Below, piece by piece: positions 16,952 to 26,316 of a stretch of DNA of 64,000 nt. Under the pieces are notes generated by a model, which saw nothing but the letters and a program-made list of their open reading frames with translations, was not told the origin of the DNA and made no database searches. Every line of letters begins with the position of its first letter. Within the stretch, counting starts at the first letter, position 1. The position numbers and the translations under genes are program-made. Source of the DNA: Marine Group I thaumarchaeote (GTDB lineage: Archaea; Thermoproteota; Nitrososphaeria; Nitrososphaerales; Nitrosopumilaceae); contig JACATG010000001.1 of the NCBI GenBank assembly GCA_013390905.1, positions 62,001 to 126,000 of the forward strand. Direction: 5' to 3'.

Positions 16952-17449
16952 ATGCAAGTAATTCTTAGAGAATTAGGTAACTGTAGTATAAGACGAGCAG
17001 AAATAAGCGATCTGATTCCTATAATGGAAATTAATTTGAAGACACTTCCTGAGCACTATTCTGATTATTTCTATGAAAGCTTACTTGCAGAAATTCCTGA
17101 GGCATTTATAGTTGCAGAAATTGGAGGAAAATATGTTGGTTATATTATGTGTAAAACTGAATATGGTTTTTCTAATTTTAAGAAATTAGGTTTTGTCAAA
17201 AAAGGCCACATGGTATCTGTTGCAGTTCTTGATGATTATAGAAAGAAAGGAATTGGACGAGTACTTGTTGAAGAATCCATCAAGGGCATAAAATTAAAAA
17301 AATGTGATGAATTCCACCTTGAAGTACGATGTAGTAATAATGAGGCTGTGAGAATGTATGAAAAACTTGGATTTGTTATTAGACAACAACTAAATGCTTA
17401 CTATCGAGATGGTGAAGATGCATATCTCATGGCAATTGAATTTAATTAG
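16952..17449 (+). CDS. RimI-like GNAT N-acetyltransferase (protein N-terminal acetylation)
   Basis: 165 residues from ATG 16952. The acetyl-CoA loop is 'VLDDYRKKGIGRVLVEES' and the C-terminal 'NNEAVRMYEKLGFVIRQQLNAYYRDGEDAYLM' matches RimI/NAA10-type enzymes that acetylate protein N-termini. A TTG at 16931 in frame would put the start inside the divergent M50 gene; an AT-rich TATA-like stretch (TTAAATATT, ~16923-16931) about 25 nt before ATG 16952 favours the later start. Confidence 0.85.
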   Translation: MQVILRELGNCSIRRAEISDLIPIMEINLKTLPEHYSDYFYESLLAEIPEAFIVAEIGGKYVGYIMCKTEYGFSNFKKLGFVKKGHMVSVAVLDDYRKKGIGRVLVEESIKGIKLKKCDEFHLEVRCSNNEAVRMYEKLGFVIRQQLNAYYRDGEDAYLMAIEFN

Positions 17450-17486
17450 TTCAAACCAATAAATAACTCACGTAAAATTCTTTTTC

Positions 17487-17705
17487 ATGAACAAGCGTAA
17501 AGGTACAGGCATCACAATTTTTGTGCTTTGCATTGGTGGATTTTTTATTTATGCATATTTGTTGATGCTCTCTGAATGGAGTCCTATTGTATTACAATTA
17601 TCTGTATTGATGATTGCAGGCGGAATACTTGGAGTAGTTGCATGGATTGGATATGTCATGGCAACAACAAAACCTTCATCTGCATCAATCACATCAGATG
17701 ATTAA
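17487..17705 (+). CDS. Small two-helix membrane protein, unknown function
   Basis: 72 residues: a short basic N-terminus (MNKRKG), two hydrophobic helices (about 8-29 and 35-58) and a Ser/Thr/Asp tail. No family recognised. A TATA-like AATAAATAA is centred ~27 nt before the ATG, so the mRNA is probably leaderless. It ends 1 bp before the convergent trm5 stop. Confidence 0.7.
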   Translation: MNKRKGTGITIFVLCIGGFFIYAYLLMLSEWSPIVLQLSVLMIAGGILGVVAWIGYVMATTKPSSASITSDD

Positions 17706-17706
17706 T

Positions 17707-18543
17707 CTATTTTGAAATTTTTACATCTACTACTGTCTGATAATATCTAGGACCTACTGCTCTGACAATTTTTGAACTTAGAATTTTTGATTGTACTGGT
17801 GTAACTTGAAGATAGTGTTCTTCTGAAAGTTTTCCAGCTTCTGATTTTTTGTCAGCATGAATATGTGAATAGTAATGAATAATCCCTCCATTTTTAGTCG
17901 TAGTAATTGCAGATTCTAAAAATTCATCAGATCTTTCAGGTAGCAACATCAACGTTCTATCAGATTTGTCAACTAATTGCTCTTTGATGATTTCTGACGC
18001 ATCACCGTTTATAGAAATTACTTTTCCAGCAAGTTTGTTTAATTCAATATTTTTTACACATAAATTTGATGCAGCTGGGTTTATGTCAAGACTATAAACA
18101 GTACATTTTTTCTTTTTTGCAGCCATTATGGAAAACATTCCTACTCCTGCAAACATATTGGTCATTACCTCTCCATCCTGAACTAAATTTCCAATTCTTT
18201 CCCTCTCTGTAGAAAGCCTAGGTGAAAAAAATGTATTTTCAACATCTACTAAAAATTTACAACCAAATTCTTTGTATTCTGTTTCAGTATTGTCTTCCCC
18301 TGCAAGAATCTCTAGGTTTCTTGTACGAAAATCCCCTTCAACATCTGATACTTGATAAAAAACACTTCTAGCAACTTTTACCTCATTTAGCAAAGTTTCG
18401 CCGATGATTTTTTTCTTTGATAAGAGAGAATCAGGAATTCGCATGATGATTATATCTCCAATTTGATCAAATGCTGAGATTAACTCGTCACTTTCTTTTG
18501 ATGTGAGAGTATTTTCCAAAGCCTTTTTTAACATTCGAGTCAA
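17707..18543 (-). CDS. trm5: tRNA (guanine37-N1)-methyltransferase, Trm5/Met-10+ family
   Basis: 278 residues. N-terminal domain then a class I methyltransferase domain with 'NMFAGVGMFSIMAAKK' (SAM site, ~residues 129-145) and 'YSLDINPAASNLCVKNI'. The family methylates G37 next to the anticodon and prevents frameshifting. The start is TTG 18543, which overlaps the ABCE1 stop (TTGA), or ATG three codons later; the two genes form an operon linked to translation. Confidence 0.88.
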   Translation of the reverse strand: MTRMLKKALENTLTSKESDELISAFDQIGDIIIMRIPDSLLSKKKIIGETLLNEVKVARSVFYQVSDVEGDFRTRNLEILAGEDNTETEYKEFGCKFLVDVENTFFSPRLSTERERIGNLVQDGEVMTNMFAGVGMFSIMAAKKKKCTVYSLDINPAASNLCVKNIELNKLAGKVISINGDASEIIKEQLVDKSDRTLMLLPERSDEFLESAITTTKNGGIIHYYSHIHADKKSEAGKLSEEHYLQVTPVQSKILSSKIVRAVGPRYYQTVVDVKISK

Positions 18544-20327
18544 TGTTTGTAATAATAATTTCCAGATGCCTTCTGTTCTTTATCCAATCTACTTTCTAGT
18601 TTGTTTACACGAGGTCTGAGACTTCTTTCATCTCTTCTAAAGGTCATGTCAAGTGATTTTAGAAATCTATTCATAGCATTAGCTTTTGGCATTGGAGATG
18701 TAGCTTGACCAACTACTCCTGATTCTCCTTCAAAGATTATCATTGTATCAGAAACCAGATCCATCAGCTGCAAATCATGATCAATTACTATTGCTGATTT
18801 TCCAAAAGAACGAACAAATTTCTGTAAAAATTTTGCTACTACAATCCTATCCTCTACATCCAAAAATGCTGATGGTTCATCCAATGCATACAGATCTACT
18901 TTTTGCAATAAGCATGATGCAACTGCTACTTTTTGTAATTCTCCTCCAGAAAGATTCTTGATAGATTTATTGTAAAGTTTTTTAATTTTTAATGGTTCAA
19001 GTATTTGTTCTTCTTCAAGACTACCTTCAACTGGATTGTCATTTGCTTTATCTAATAATGCTACAACTTCTACATCAATATCATTTTGAAGATACTGAGG
19101 TTTGTATGCTATCTTTATTTTCTTATCAATACTGCCAGAATCTGGTTTTTCAACTCCTGCAATCATCTTCATCATAGTTGTCTTTCCAAGAGCATTTGCG
19201 CCCATTATCCCTAAAACTTCACCTTTTCTTACTCGACCAGGCTCAATTGTTACTGAAAATGAAGAATATTTTTTCTCAAGTTTTGGGTAAGTTACAATGT
19301 CACTTCCTTCTTGAAATATATCCGTAGTCGAAGAGGATACATCGAAAGAAAATTTCTTGTCTCTAAATCTAACATTTTCTGCTGGTAAATATCCATCAAG
19401 AAAAACATTGATTCCTACTTTGGTAGATAAAACGCTTGAAACTATTCCATATGCGGCGGGTTCACCATATAATACTTCAACAAAGTCACTGAGAAAATCT
19501 AATAATGTAAGATCATGTTCAACTACCATGACACTTTTTCCAATTCTAGCTAAACTTTGAATTACTCTAGCAACTCCTATTCTTTGAAAAACATCATTGT
19601 ATGATGATGGCTCATCAAAAAAGTAAAATTCTGTATCTTTTGATGCAGCTACTGCTACTGCTATTCTTTGTAGTTCGCCTCCACTAAGTTCCTTCAAACT
19701 CTGTTCCATACAATTTTCTAGTTGCAATTTTTTGATTAGCTCTCTGGATACACCTCTTTCATCATATTTCTCAAGAAGTTCTTTTCCTGTTCCATCAAAT
19801 GCTTGTGTAATTTGATAAACCTGTTGTGGTTTTATTGATGCACGGATTTGTTTTTGTTTAATTTTTTCAAAATGTTGTTTAAGTTCAGTTCCACTGTAAA
19901 ATTTTAAAATCTCATCCCATTCAGGTGGGTTTTCATATCTTCCAAGATTTGGTTTTAAATTTCCTGATAGTATGTTTATTACCGTACTTTTCCCCATTCC
20001 ATTTCTTCCTAATAGTCCAACAACTTGCCCTATCTTTGGAGTGGGTAATCTAAATAGCCGAAATGAATTTGGACCATATTGATGAATTTTGTCTGTAGCT
20101 AATTCACTTGCAAGATTAACAATAGTTATTGCATCAAATGGACATACTTTGACGCATATTCCACAGCCATTACAGATGTCTTCATCGATCTGGGCTTTTT
20201 TTGATTCTTCATTCAGAACAATACAATCTGCGCCTGATTTGTTGACTGGACAGTACTTTATGCACTCTAAACCACATTTTTTCGGCTGGCATAACTCCTT
20301 ATCTAAAACAGCAACCCTGTGTGTCAT
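18540..20327 (-). CDS. ABCE1/Rli1 ribosome-recycling ATPase
   Basis: 595 residues. N-terminal two [4Fe-4S] clusters (CxxxKC... and CNGCGICVKVCPF), then two ABC domains: Walker A 'GLLGRNGMGKST' with signature LSGGELQR and Walker B FFDEPSS; second 'GIMGANALGKTT', LSGGELQK and ALDEPSAF. It splits 70S ribosomes after termination together with aRF1/Pelota. Full length for archaea. Overlaps trm5 by 4 bp. Confidence 0.97.
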   Translation of the reverse strand: MTHRVAVLDKELCQPKKCGLECIKYCPVNKSGADCIVLNEESKKAQIDEDICNGCGICVKVCPFDAITIVNLASELATDKIHQYGPNSFRLFRLPTPKIGQVVGLLGRNGMGKSTVINILSGNLKPNLGRYENPPEWDEILKFYSGTELKQHFEKIKQKQIRASIKPQQVYQITQAFDGTGKELLEKYDERGVSRELIKKLQLENCMEQSLKELSGGELQRIAVAVAASKDTEFYFFDEPSSYNDVFQRIGVARVIQSLARIGKSVMVVEHDLTLLDFLSDFVEVLYGEPAAYGIVSSVLSTKVGINVFLDGYLPAENVRFRDKKFSFDVSSSTTDIFQEGSDIVTYPKLEKKYSSFSVTIEPGRVRKGEVLGIMGANALGKTTMMKMIAGVEKPDSGSIDKKIKIAYKPQYLQNDIDVEVVALLDKANDNPVEGSLEEEQILEPLKIKKLYNKSIKNLSGGELQKVAVASCLLQKVDLYALDEPSAFLDVEDRIVVAKFLQKFVRSFGKSAIVIDHDLQLMDLVSDTMIIFEGESGVVGQATSPMPKANAMNRFLKSLDMTFRRDERSLRPRVNKLESRLDKEQKASGNYYYKH

Positions 20328-20350
20328 ATTGTAATCGGTATTTTCTTTGC

Positions 20351-20356
20351 TTTATA
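20351..20356 (-). promoter_or_regulatory. TATA box of the ABCE1-trm5 operon
   Basis: TATAAA on the minus strand, centred 26-27 nt before the ATG at 20327; the transcript would be leaderless. Confidence 0.5.
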
Positions 20357-20420
20357 CCTATTTTGAGCATATTTGAAATCTTGCGTTACATTAATAGATG
20401 AGAATCAGACATAATTTTTC

Positions 20421-20538
20421 AAGCCGGCCATAGCGTTAGGGTGCGACCCAATCCCATTCCGAACTTGGAAGTCAAACCTGATGTCGCTGTTGTGCTACTA
20501 AGATGCGAGAGCCCTTGGGAAGCAACAGTGCTGGCATT
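20421..20538 (+). rRNA. rrf: 5S ribosomal RNA
   Basis: The strand reads through the diagnostic 5S loop 'CCCATTCCGAACTTGGAAGT' and closes with terminal helix GCCGGC (20423-20428) pairing with GCTGGC (20530-20535). About 117 nt long. No 16S or 23S gene is adjacent, so 5S is a separate transcription unit, as known for this group. Ends are approximate to a few bases. Confidence 0.93.
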
Positions 20539-20585
20539 TTATAATTTTCAATCAATCTTTTAATAATCAATAAATTGGTTTTATT

Positions 20586-20723
20586 ATGATTTCAATGTCA
20601 AATTGTACTGTATGCGGTGAATCATTTTCAGATGATATTAGATTTTTAAATCATATGATGGAAAAACATGGTTTTAGAAATCCAAATGTTGGAAAACCTG
20701 ACAGAAATAGTAGAGGTTATTAG
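20586..20723 (+). CDS. 45-residue C2H2 zinc-finger protein
   Basis: Short gene 48 bp after the 5S rRNA. The product contains a single classical zinc finger C7-x2-C10-x12-H23-x4-H28 (CTVCGESF...NHMMEKH), followed by a polar tail (NVGKPDRNSRGY). Thus a small nucleic-acid- or protein-binding protein; no specific function can be given. It ends 2 bp before the convergent aminopeptidase stop. Confidence 0.75.
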   Translation: MISMSNCTVCGESFSDDIRFLNHMMEKHGFRNPNVGKPDRNSRGY

Positions 20724-20725
20724 TT

Positions 20726-22198
20726 TTACAAATTTTGTAAATAATCTAGAATCAATCTCACACCAAAACCTGTAGCACCTTTTGGATTGTATGATTTTTC
20801 TTTAGTAGCTATCTGTGTCCATGCAACTCCTGCAATATCAATATGAATCCATGGTGTATCTTCAATTGCATTTCTCAAAAAAGCTGCAGCAGTGATGGTT
20901 CCTGCAGCTCTCCCTATTCCAATATTTTTCATATCTGCAACTTCTGATTTTATCATGTCCATGTAGTCTTGATTTAATGGAAGCTCCCAAACTTGTTCCA
21001 TTGTTCTTTTAGAAGATTCATTGATTTTCTTTGTTAGTTTTTCATTATTTGATATTATTGCTGATACATTATTACCTAATGCTATGATACATGCTCCAGT
21101 TAGAGTTGCAAAATCAATAATTGCCTTTGGTGAATAGTGTTTTTCTCCATATGATAACGCATCAGCTAAAATCAACCTGCCCTCAGCATCTGTGTTAAGA
21201 ATCTCTGCAGTTTTTCCACTAAACAACTTTATGATATCTCCTGGTCTATATGATTCTCCACTAGGCATATTTTCAACTGATGGAACAATTCCAATAACAT
21301 TAATTGGTAGTTTTAATTCTGAAACTGCTTTCATTATTCCAAGAACTGTACAACCTCCACATTTGTCAAACTTCATCTCGTCCATCTTTTCTCCTGGCTT
21401 TAACGAAATTCCTCCAGTGTCAAATGTTACTGCCTTACCAACTAGAACAATTGGTTTTTCGTTACTAGGTCCACGATTATGTTCCAAAACAATTAGTTTA
21501 GGTTCATTTTTACTTCCTTGCCCCACTGCCGTAATTCCACCAAAACCTCTCTTTTTTAATTTAGATTTAGAAAATATATTGCATTTTATCTTGTTCTTTT
21601 TAGAAATTATTTTTGCAAAATTTGCTAATGTATTTGGAGTGCATTCGTTTGGAGGTAAATTGGCAATACTTTTTGTAAATATGGAACCATCTGCAACAAT
21701 AATAGCTGTTTTGATTGCTTGTGAGACTTTGTTTGATTTAGAAACTATGATTGTTAGATCTGGTGAATTATCTGCTTTCTCTGCCTTAAATTTATCAAAC
21801 TTGTAAAGAGCCATCTTTGAACCTTCTACAATCTGAGTAACTGATGAAATTTGATCAGTTACAAAACTTGGAGGTGTAATTATTGAAAATTCTTTTAGTT
21901 TTAACTCTCTTGCTTTTTGTGCAATTTTACCTGAGACTAATCTGATAGTATCTTTTGTTAAACTCTCTTTTTTTCCTAGTCCTGCAAGTAGAATCCTTTG
22001 AGCAGATTTTTTTCCAGGTACTGGAATAATGTTTAATTTTCCTAATTTCCCTTCCATATCTTTTAGAGATTGATTAATTGCTGAGGATGTTTTAACATCA
22101 AATTTTCCTAATCCTAGAACCTTGTTTGAATTTTCTAATACAAATCCACAAAGAAGTTGTGTTTTCATTTTTGTAGAACTTTCAGTTTTTACCTTCAT
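20726..22198 (-). CDS. pepA: Leucyl aminopeptidase (M17 family)
   Basis: 490 residues from ATG 22198. The dinuclear metal site is clear: 'GKAVTFDTGGISLKPG' with downstream 'NTDAEGRLILADAL', the M17 signature. It removes N-terminal residues from peptides in the cytosol. A TTG at 22219 would add seven residues, but a TATA-like AAATAAG centred near 22225 lies ~27 nt before ATG 22198, which favours the ATG. Confidence 0.94.
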   Translation of the reverse strand: MKVKTESSTKMKTQLLCGFVLENSNKVLGLGKFDVKTSSAINQSLKDMEGKLGKLNIIPVPGKKSAQRILLAGLGKKESLTKDTIRLVSGKIAQKARELKLKEFSIITPPSFVTDQISSVTQIVEGSKMALYKFDKFKAEKADNSPDLTIIVSKSNKVSQAIKTAIIVADGSIFTKSIANLPPNECTPNTLANFAKIISKKNKIKCNIFSKSKLKKRGFGGITAVGQGSKNEPKLIVLEHNRGPSNEKPIVLVGKAVTFDTGGISLKPGEKMDEMKFDKCGGCTVLGIMKAVSELKLPINVIGIVPSVENMPSGESYRPGDIIKLFSGKTAEILNTDAEGRLILADALSYGEKHYSPKAIIDFATLTGACIIALGNNVSAIISNNEKLTKKINESSKRTMEQVWELPLNQDYMDMIKSEVADMKNIGIGRAAGTITAAAFLRNAIEDTPWIHIDIAGVAWTQIATKEKSYNPKGATGFGVRLILDYLQNL

Positions 22199-22235
22199 TA
22201 TGCGTATCGAAGTTTTCAAGTCTTATTTAGATTTA

Positions 22236-22613
22236 CTAGAGATCTATTTTTTTGCTATTTGTGAAAAGACTTGATGATCTCAAAAAAACTGCTTTAACAG
22301 TTTTGCAGTCTTGTCGACAACTTTCATTAACTCTCATTGTTGATGGTTTTTCAGTTTTTTTAGAAAAAATTGATTTTAATAATGGAAATAATGCTGCTCT
22401 TCCACCAGATGCTCTTTTTTTATCAATAAACCAAAACATATCTAAAGCAGATTCATCTAGAATTTCATTTCTTATCTTTATCCCAAAATCTGAATAGTGT
22501 CCGACCATCGTAATTTTACCTCTTGCAAAAAAATCAACAAATTTTGCAAATTTCACACACAAGTAACATTGATTATCAAAAACTACAATTGGAACATTTT
22601 CTTTTATTTCCAT
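22236..22613 (-). CDS. DCC-type thiol-disulfide oxidoreductase family protein (DUF393)
   Basis: 125 residues. The N-terminal 'VVFDNQCYLCVKFAKF' carries the CxxC (C16, C19) of the DCC family after the typical V-x-F-D; this family is usually D-G-x-C-x-x-C, so the Gly is replaced by Asn. The middle ('DKKRASGGRAAL') also fits. A Cys near residue 104 (ESCRQDC) adds a possible extra thiol pair. Redox role inferred only. Ends 17 bp beyond the 5' end of the aminopeptidase. Confidence 0.75.
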   Translation of the reverse strand: MEIKENVPIVVFDNQCYLCVKFAKFVDFFARGKITMVGHYSDFGIKIRNEILDESALDMFWFIDKKRASGGRAALFPLLKSIFSKKTEKPSTMRVNESCRQDCKTVKAVFLRSSSLFTNSKKIDL

Positions 22614-22680
22614 AATATTATATAGTGGCGATCAAATTAAAATTTTTCAGAAATAGATTTTTATTAAATTTACTAAGATA

Positions 22681-24357
22681 ATGATCAATATGGGACTTAA
22701 TTATTATCAAATTAAGAAAAATATTCTTAGAGCCCGTAAGTTAGTGATTAAGGCAACTAATATTGCCGGTTCGGGGCATCCTGGGGGTTCTTTCTCTATG
22801 GCAGAAATATTAGGTTGTTTATTTTACAAATATCTGAAATTTGATCCTAATAATCCTCAGTGGGAAGACCGGGATCGTTTAGTTTTATCTAAAGGTCATG
22901 CTGCTCCTGGTTTGTTTTCAAACATGGCCGTTGCAGGATATTTCCCAGAATCTGAACTAGAAACTCTCCGTAAATTTGGTAGTAAATTACAGGGACATCC
23001 TGACCTAAAATGTCCTGGTGTGGAATTCTGTGGTGGATCTTTAGGCACAGGATTATCTTATTCTATAGGAGTTGCACTTGCAGCAAAAATTAATTCCAAA
23101 GATTACCATGTTTACACTATCATTGGAGATGGTGAGTCAAACGAGGGTCAGATTTGGGAAGCTGCTATGATGGCTGCAAAATACAAGCTTGACAATCTTA
23201 CTGCTTTTCTTGATAGAAATTTCATTCAACAAGATTCCTATACTGAAAAAATAATGCCACTAGATGAAAAATTAGAAGGTGATGATCTTTCTGAAATGTG
23301 GAAAGATGCATCACGTTGGAAGACTGGTGATAAGTGGAGATCCTTTGGTTGGAATGTCATTGAAATTGATGGACATAGAGTTGAACAAATTGACACTGCC
23401 ATTGCAAAAGCAAATGCAACAAAAGGAATTCCTACTATGATAATATCAAGAACAATTAAAGGTAAATCCGTAGAACACATGGAGGATAATCCACAATGGC
23501 ATGGAAAAGCTCCTGACTCTGATGTAGTTCCTATAATTAATCATGAATTGGATTCACAATTCATGATTGCTCCGTCTATTATTGCCGGAGATATGACAAA
23601 TCTGGCAAATGAAATTAAAAGATGTGTTTCTAGTAGAGCCGATTATATTCATCTTGATGTGATGGATGGTCAATTCGTTCCAAACAAAACTTTTAATCAT
23701 GACAAAGTCAAAGAGCTAAGACATCTTACTGTAATTCCATTTGATTTACACTTAATGATAAATGAACCCGTGAAACATGTTACAGATTACATTGATGCAG
23801 GTAGTGACATTATTACAGTTCATGCTGAAGTAACTGATGAATCTAGTTTTGGAGAAATTCATGATTTACTAAAACAAAATCAAGTTGGTGTAGGCTTTGC
23901 AATAAATCCTGATACTGAATTACCTGAATGGTCTTACAAATTCTTATCTTCACTTGATCAATTAATTGTAATGTCTGTGGTTCCTGGAAAATCTGGTCAG
24001 AAATTCATTGAAGAAACACACGCAAAGATAGTTAGATTGAATTCTATTTTAAAGAAACACAATTTTTCAGGCTATATTGAGGCTGATGGAGGAGTAAATC
24101 TTGAAAATATTGGCTCACTTTTTGCAGATGGTGCTCGTGTATTTGTTGGAGGGGGTGCCATTATTGGACAGCAAGATGTACGAGCAGCAATTAGAGACTT
24201 TAGAACTGAGGTTTTAAAATCTAGAAGAAGTATTTTGCTTGATAAAGCCAACGAATTAGGCGGATCTGATTTAGTAAACAAATGGATTAGTTTGCATATT
24301 GTAGGAGAAAAACAAGAACAAATTAAAAAAATTGCACAGGAGGCAGGATACATTTGA
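22681..24357 (+). CDS. Fusion of transketolase N-terminal subunit and ribulose-phosphate 3-epimerase
   Basis: 558 residues. Residues 1-~290 are the transketolase TPP-binding half: GSGHPGGSFS, and the TPP motif GDGESNEGQ ... DRN. From M295 ('MIAPSIIAGD') to ~510 is a complete ribulose-5-phosphate 3-epimerase with its catalytic and metal residues (HLDVMDGQFVPN, DLHLM, ADGG). The glycine loop is altered (MSVVPGKSGQKF). A ~48-residue helical tail follows. The frame is open across the junction, so this is a true fusion. It joins two consecutive steps of the non-oxidative pentose phosphate pathway. Start ATG 22681 or ATG 22690. Confidence 0.93.
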   Translation: MINMGLNYYQIKKNILRARKLVIKATNIAGSGHPGGSFSMAEILGCLFYKYLKFDPNNPQWEDRDRLVLSKGHAAPGLFSNMAVAGYFPESELETLRKFGSKLQGHPDLKCPGVEFCGGSLGTGLSYSIGVALAAKINSKDYHVYTIIGDGESNEGQIWEAAMMAAKYKLDNLTAFLDRNFIQQDSYTEKIMPLDEKLEGDDLSEMWKDASRWKTGDKWRSFGWNVIEIDGHRVEQIDTAIAKANATKGIPTMIISRTIKGKSVEHMEDNPQWHGKAPDSDVVPIINHELDSQFMIAPSIIAGDMTNLANEIKRCVSSRADYIHLDVMDGQFVPNKTFNHDKVKELRHLTVIPFDLHLMINEPVKHVTDYIDAGSDIITVHAEVTDESSFGEIHDLLKQNQVGVGFAINPDTELPEWSYKFLSSLDQLIVMSVVPGKSGQKFIEETHAKIVRLNSILKKHNFSGYIEADGGVNLENIGSLFADGARVFVGGGAIIGQQDVRAAIRDFRTEVLKSRRSILLDKANELGGSDLVNKWISLHIVGEKQEQIKKIAQEAGYI

Positions 24358-25328
24358 ATGAACTAATAATGACTGATATGCGTTCAGAATACTCCAAAAC
24401 TTTGATTCAAGTTGGAAAAGAGAATCCAAATGTTGTAGTTTTAGGTGCCGACACAACTGATTCACTGAAGACCTCTAGCTTTGGAAAAGAATTTCCTGAT
24501 AGATTTTTCAATGTCGGTATTGCTGAAGCAAATCTTGTTACAGTTTCTGCTGGATTAGCAGCATCTGGAAAAATTTCTTTTGCTAGTACTTATGCAATAT
24601 TTTTGCCAGGAAGAGCAGTTGATCAAATTCGAAATAATATTGCTTATCCTTCACCACAAGGGAAGCAAGGCCTTAATGTGAAATTAGTTGTGTCTCATGG
24701 AGGATTATCTGTTGGGCCTGATGGTGGTTCACATCAACAACTTGAAGACATTGCAATAATGAGAGTTATTCCTAATTTCCGAGTTTTCATTCCTGCTGAT
24801 ACAATTTCAGTTTCTAAATTAACTCATTTAATGGCAAATGAATATGGACCATTTTACATGAGAATGGCAAGATCAAAAACTTCTATAGTTCATTCAGAAT
24901 CTCAAGATTTTCAAATTGGAAAAGGTATTACTCTAAGAGATGGTTCTGATTGCACTATTGCAGCATGTGGAATTACTGTTAGAATGGCTTTAGATGCAGC
25001 TGAATCATTACAGCAAGAAGGAATTTCCTGTAGAGTTTTGGATATGTTTTCAATAAAGCCAATTGACAATAAAATTTTAGAAAAAGCAGCAAGAGAAACA
25101 GGTTGTATAGTTACTACTGAAGAGCACAATATTTTTGGGGGAATGGGTTCTGCTGTTACAGAATCTGTTTCTGAATCATATCCTATACCAATAAAGAGAA
25201 TTGGGGCTCAAGATATGTTTGGAGAATCAGCTCGAGATAACGAAGTTCCCTTACTTTTCGAAAAGCATGGAATAACATCTTTTAATATGGCAAAACAAGT
25301 CAGAGAAATTAGGAATAAAAAGTTATGA
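24354..25328 (+). CDS. Transketolase C-terminal subunit
   Basis: 324 residues covering the pyrimidine-binding and C-terminal domains of transketolase: '[20 protein letters not shown]' (catalytic Glu), '[21 protein letters not shown]' and the C-terminal '[13 protein letters not shown]'. Works as heterodimer with the N-terminal half of the preceding fusion protein. Overlaps it by 4 bp. Confidence 0.95.
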   Translation: MNELIMTDMRSEYSKTLIQVGKENPNVVVLGADTTDSLKTSSFGKEFPDRFFNVGIAEANLVTVSAGLAASGKISFASTYAIFLPGRAVDQIRNNIAYPSPQGKQGLNVKLVVSHGGLSVGPDGGSHQQLEDIAIMRVIPNFRVFIPADTISVSKLTHLMANEYGPFYMRMARSKTSIVHSESQDFQIGKGITLRDGSDCTIAACGITVRMALDAAESLQQEGISCRVLDMFSIKPIDNKILEKAARETGCIVTTEEHNIFGGMGSAVTESVSESYPIPIKRIGAQDMFGESARDNEVPLLFEKHGITSFNMAKQVREIRNKKL

Positions 25329-25990
25329 AAATTTTTCTTGACACTGCTGATCTAAAGTCTATTAGAAAATTTAATGATATGGGATTACTAGATGGAATCA
25401 CAACTAATCCTTCTTTATTGTCTAAGGAAGGAGGCAATCCAAAGGATGCAATGAAAGAGATTACAAAAATTATCAAAGGTGATGTAAGTCTTGAAGTTGT
25501 AAGTACAGAATATTCTGGAATGATGGAGGAAGGCAAACGTCTTCGTGAATATGGAGATAATGTTGTCGTTAAAGTTCCTATGACTCCTGATGGTTTGAAA
25601 GCATGTAAATCACTTTCGTCAGAAGGAATTCCTGTTAATGTTACATTGATATTTTCCCCAAATCAGGCTTTGCTTGCTGCAAAATCTGGCGCAAAATATG
25701 TTAGTCCATTTATTGGAAGACTTGATGATATTGGCCAAGATGGGATGCATCTAATTAAAGAAATCAAAGAAATATTTTCCAATTATAATTTTGGAACTAA
25801 GATACTTGTTGCAAGTATTCGTCATCCAATACATGTAATTGATGCTGCAAAAATTGGAGCAGATGTAGTAACTTTACCTCCTGTAGTATTGGATAAGATG
25901 ATGCAACACCCATTGACAAAAATTGGTTTAGAAAACTTCCTTGCAGATTGGGAAAAGCTTAAAGCTGGAAATTCTGACATCAAAATATAG
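25325..25990 (+). CDS. tal: Transaldolase (short MipB/TalC type)
   Basis: 221 residues, the short transaldolase/fructose-6-phosphate aldolase type. '[16 protein letters not shown]', '[14 protein letters not shown]', the Schiff-base region '[13 protein letters not shown]' and '[13 protein letters not shown]' are all typical. Completes the transketolase-epimerase-transaldolase operon for ribose-5-phosphate formation from glycolytic sugars; overlaps the preceding gene by 4 bp. Confidence 0.93.
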   Translation: MKIFLDTADLKSIRKFNDMGLLDGITTNPSLLSKEGGNPKDAMKEITKIIKGDVSLEVVSTEYSGMMEEGKRLREYGDNVVVKVPMTPDGLKACKSLSSEGIPVNVTLIFSPNQALLAAKSGAKYVSPFIGRLDDIGQDGMHLIKEIKEIFSNYNFGTKILVASIRHPIHVIDAAKIGADVVTLPPVVLDKMMQHPLTKIGLENFLADWEKLKAGNSDIKI

Positions 25991-26064
25991 AATAATCAAA
26001 TATAGCGAATAATAAAAAGAAAAAAATTTTAAAAATGAAAAATAGGTTATTTTACGAGTAATTA

Positions 26065-26316
26065 TTACTTCTTTTTTCTACCTGTTCCTCTACCTGAAGT
26101 CATTGTACCTTTGTAATCTGGTCTGGTTTTTGGTTCAGGAATATCTCCTAATCTTCTTCTACCAGTTCCTCTACCTGAAGAGACCATTGTATTTGCTGCT
26201 GTTTTTTTCCTTGATTCTTGGATCGCTTTATACTCAGCACCGGTCCACTTTGAAGCATCACTGTCAACCTCAATAATTTTTGTTCCTCTTCCGGAACGGA
26301 CTCTTATTTTGACCAT
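26065..26316 (-). CDS. Small basic protein with three SGRGT motifs, unknown function
   Basis: 83 residues, rich in Arg, Lys, Gly, Ser and Thr. The motif SGRGT occurs at residues ~8-12, ~47-51 and ~74-78; the latter two are followed by G-R-(R/K)3 clusters, and the chain ends GRKKK. Such RG-rich basic repeats often bind nucleic acids, and SGRG is also the N-terminus of eukaryotic histone H4, but there is no histone fold here. A TATA-like stretch near 26342 lies ~27 nt upstream of the ATG, suggesting a real, leaderless gene. Confidence 0.75.
   Translation of the reverse strand: MVKIRVRSGRGTKIIEVDSDASKWTGAEYKAIQESRKKTAANTMVSSGRGTGRRRLGDIPEPKTRPDYKGTMTSGRGTGRKKK

Noticed and set aside
26065-26316. 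Archaeal histone or H4-like protein because of SGRG
   Set aside because: No histone-fold helices are visible; only the four-residue motif is shared.
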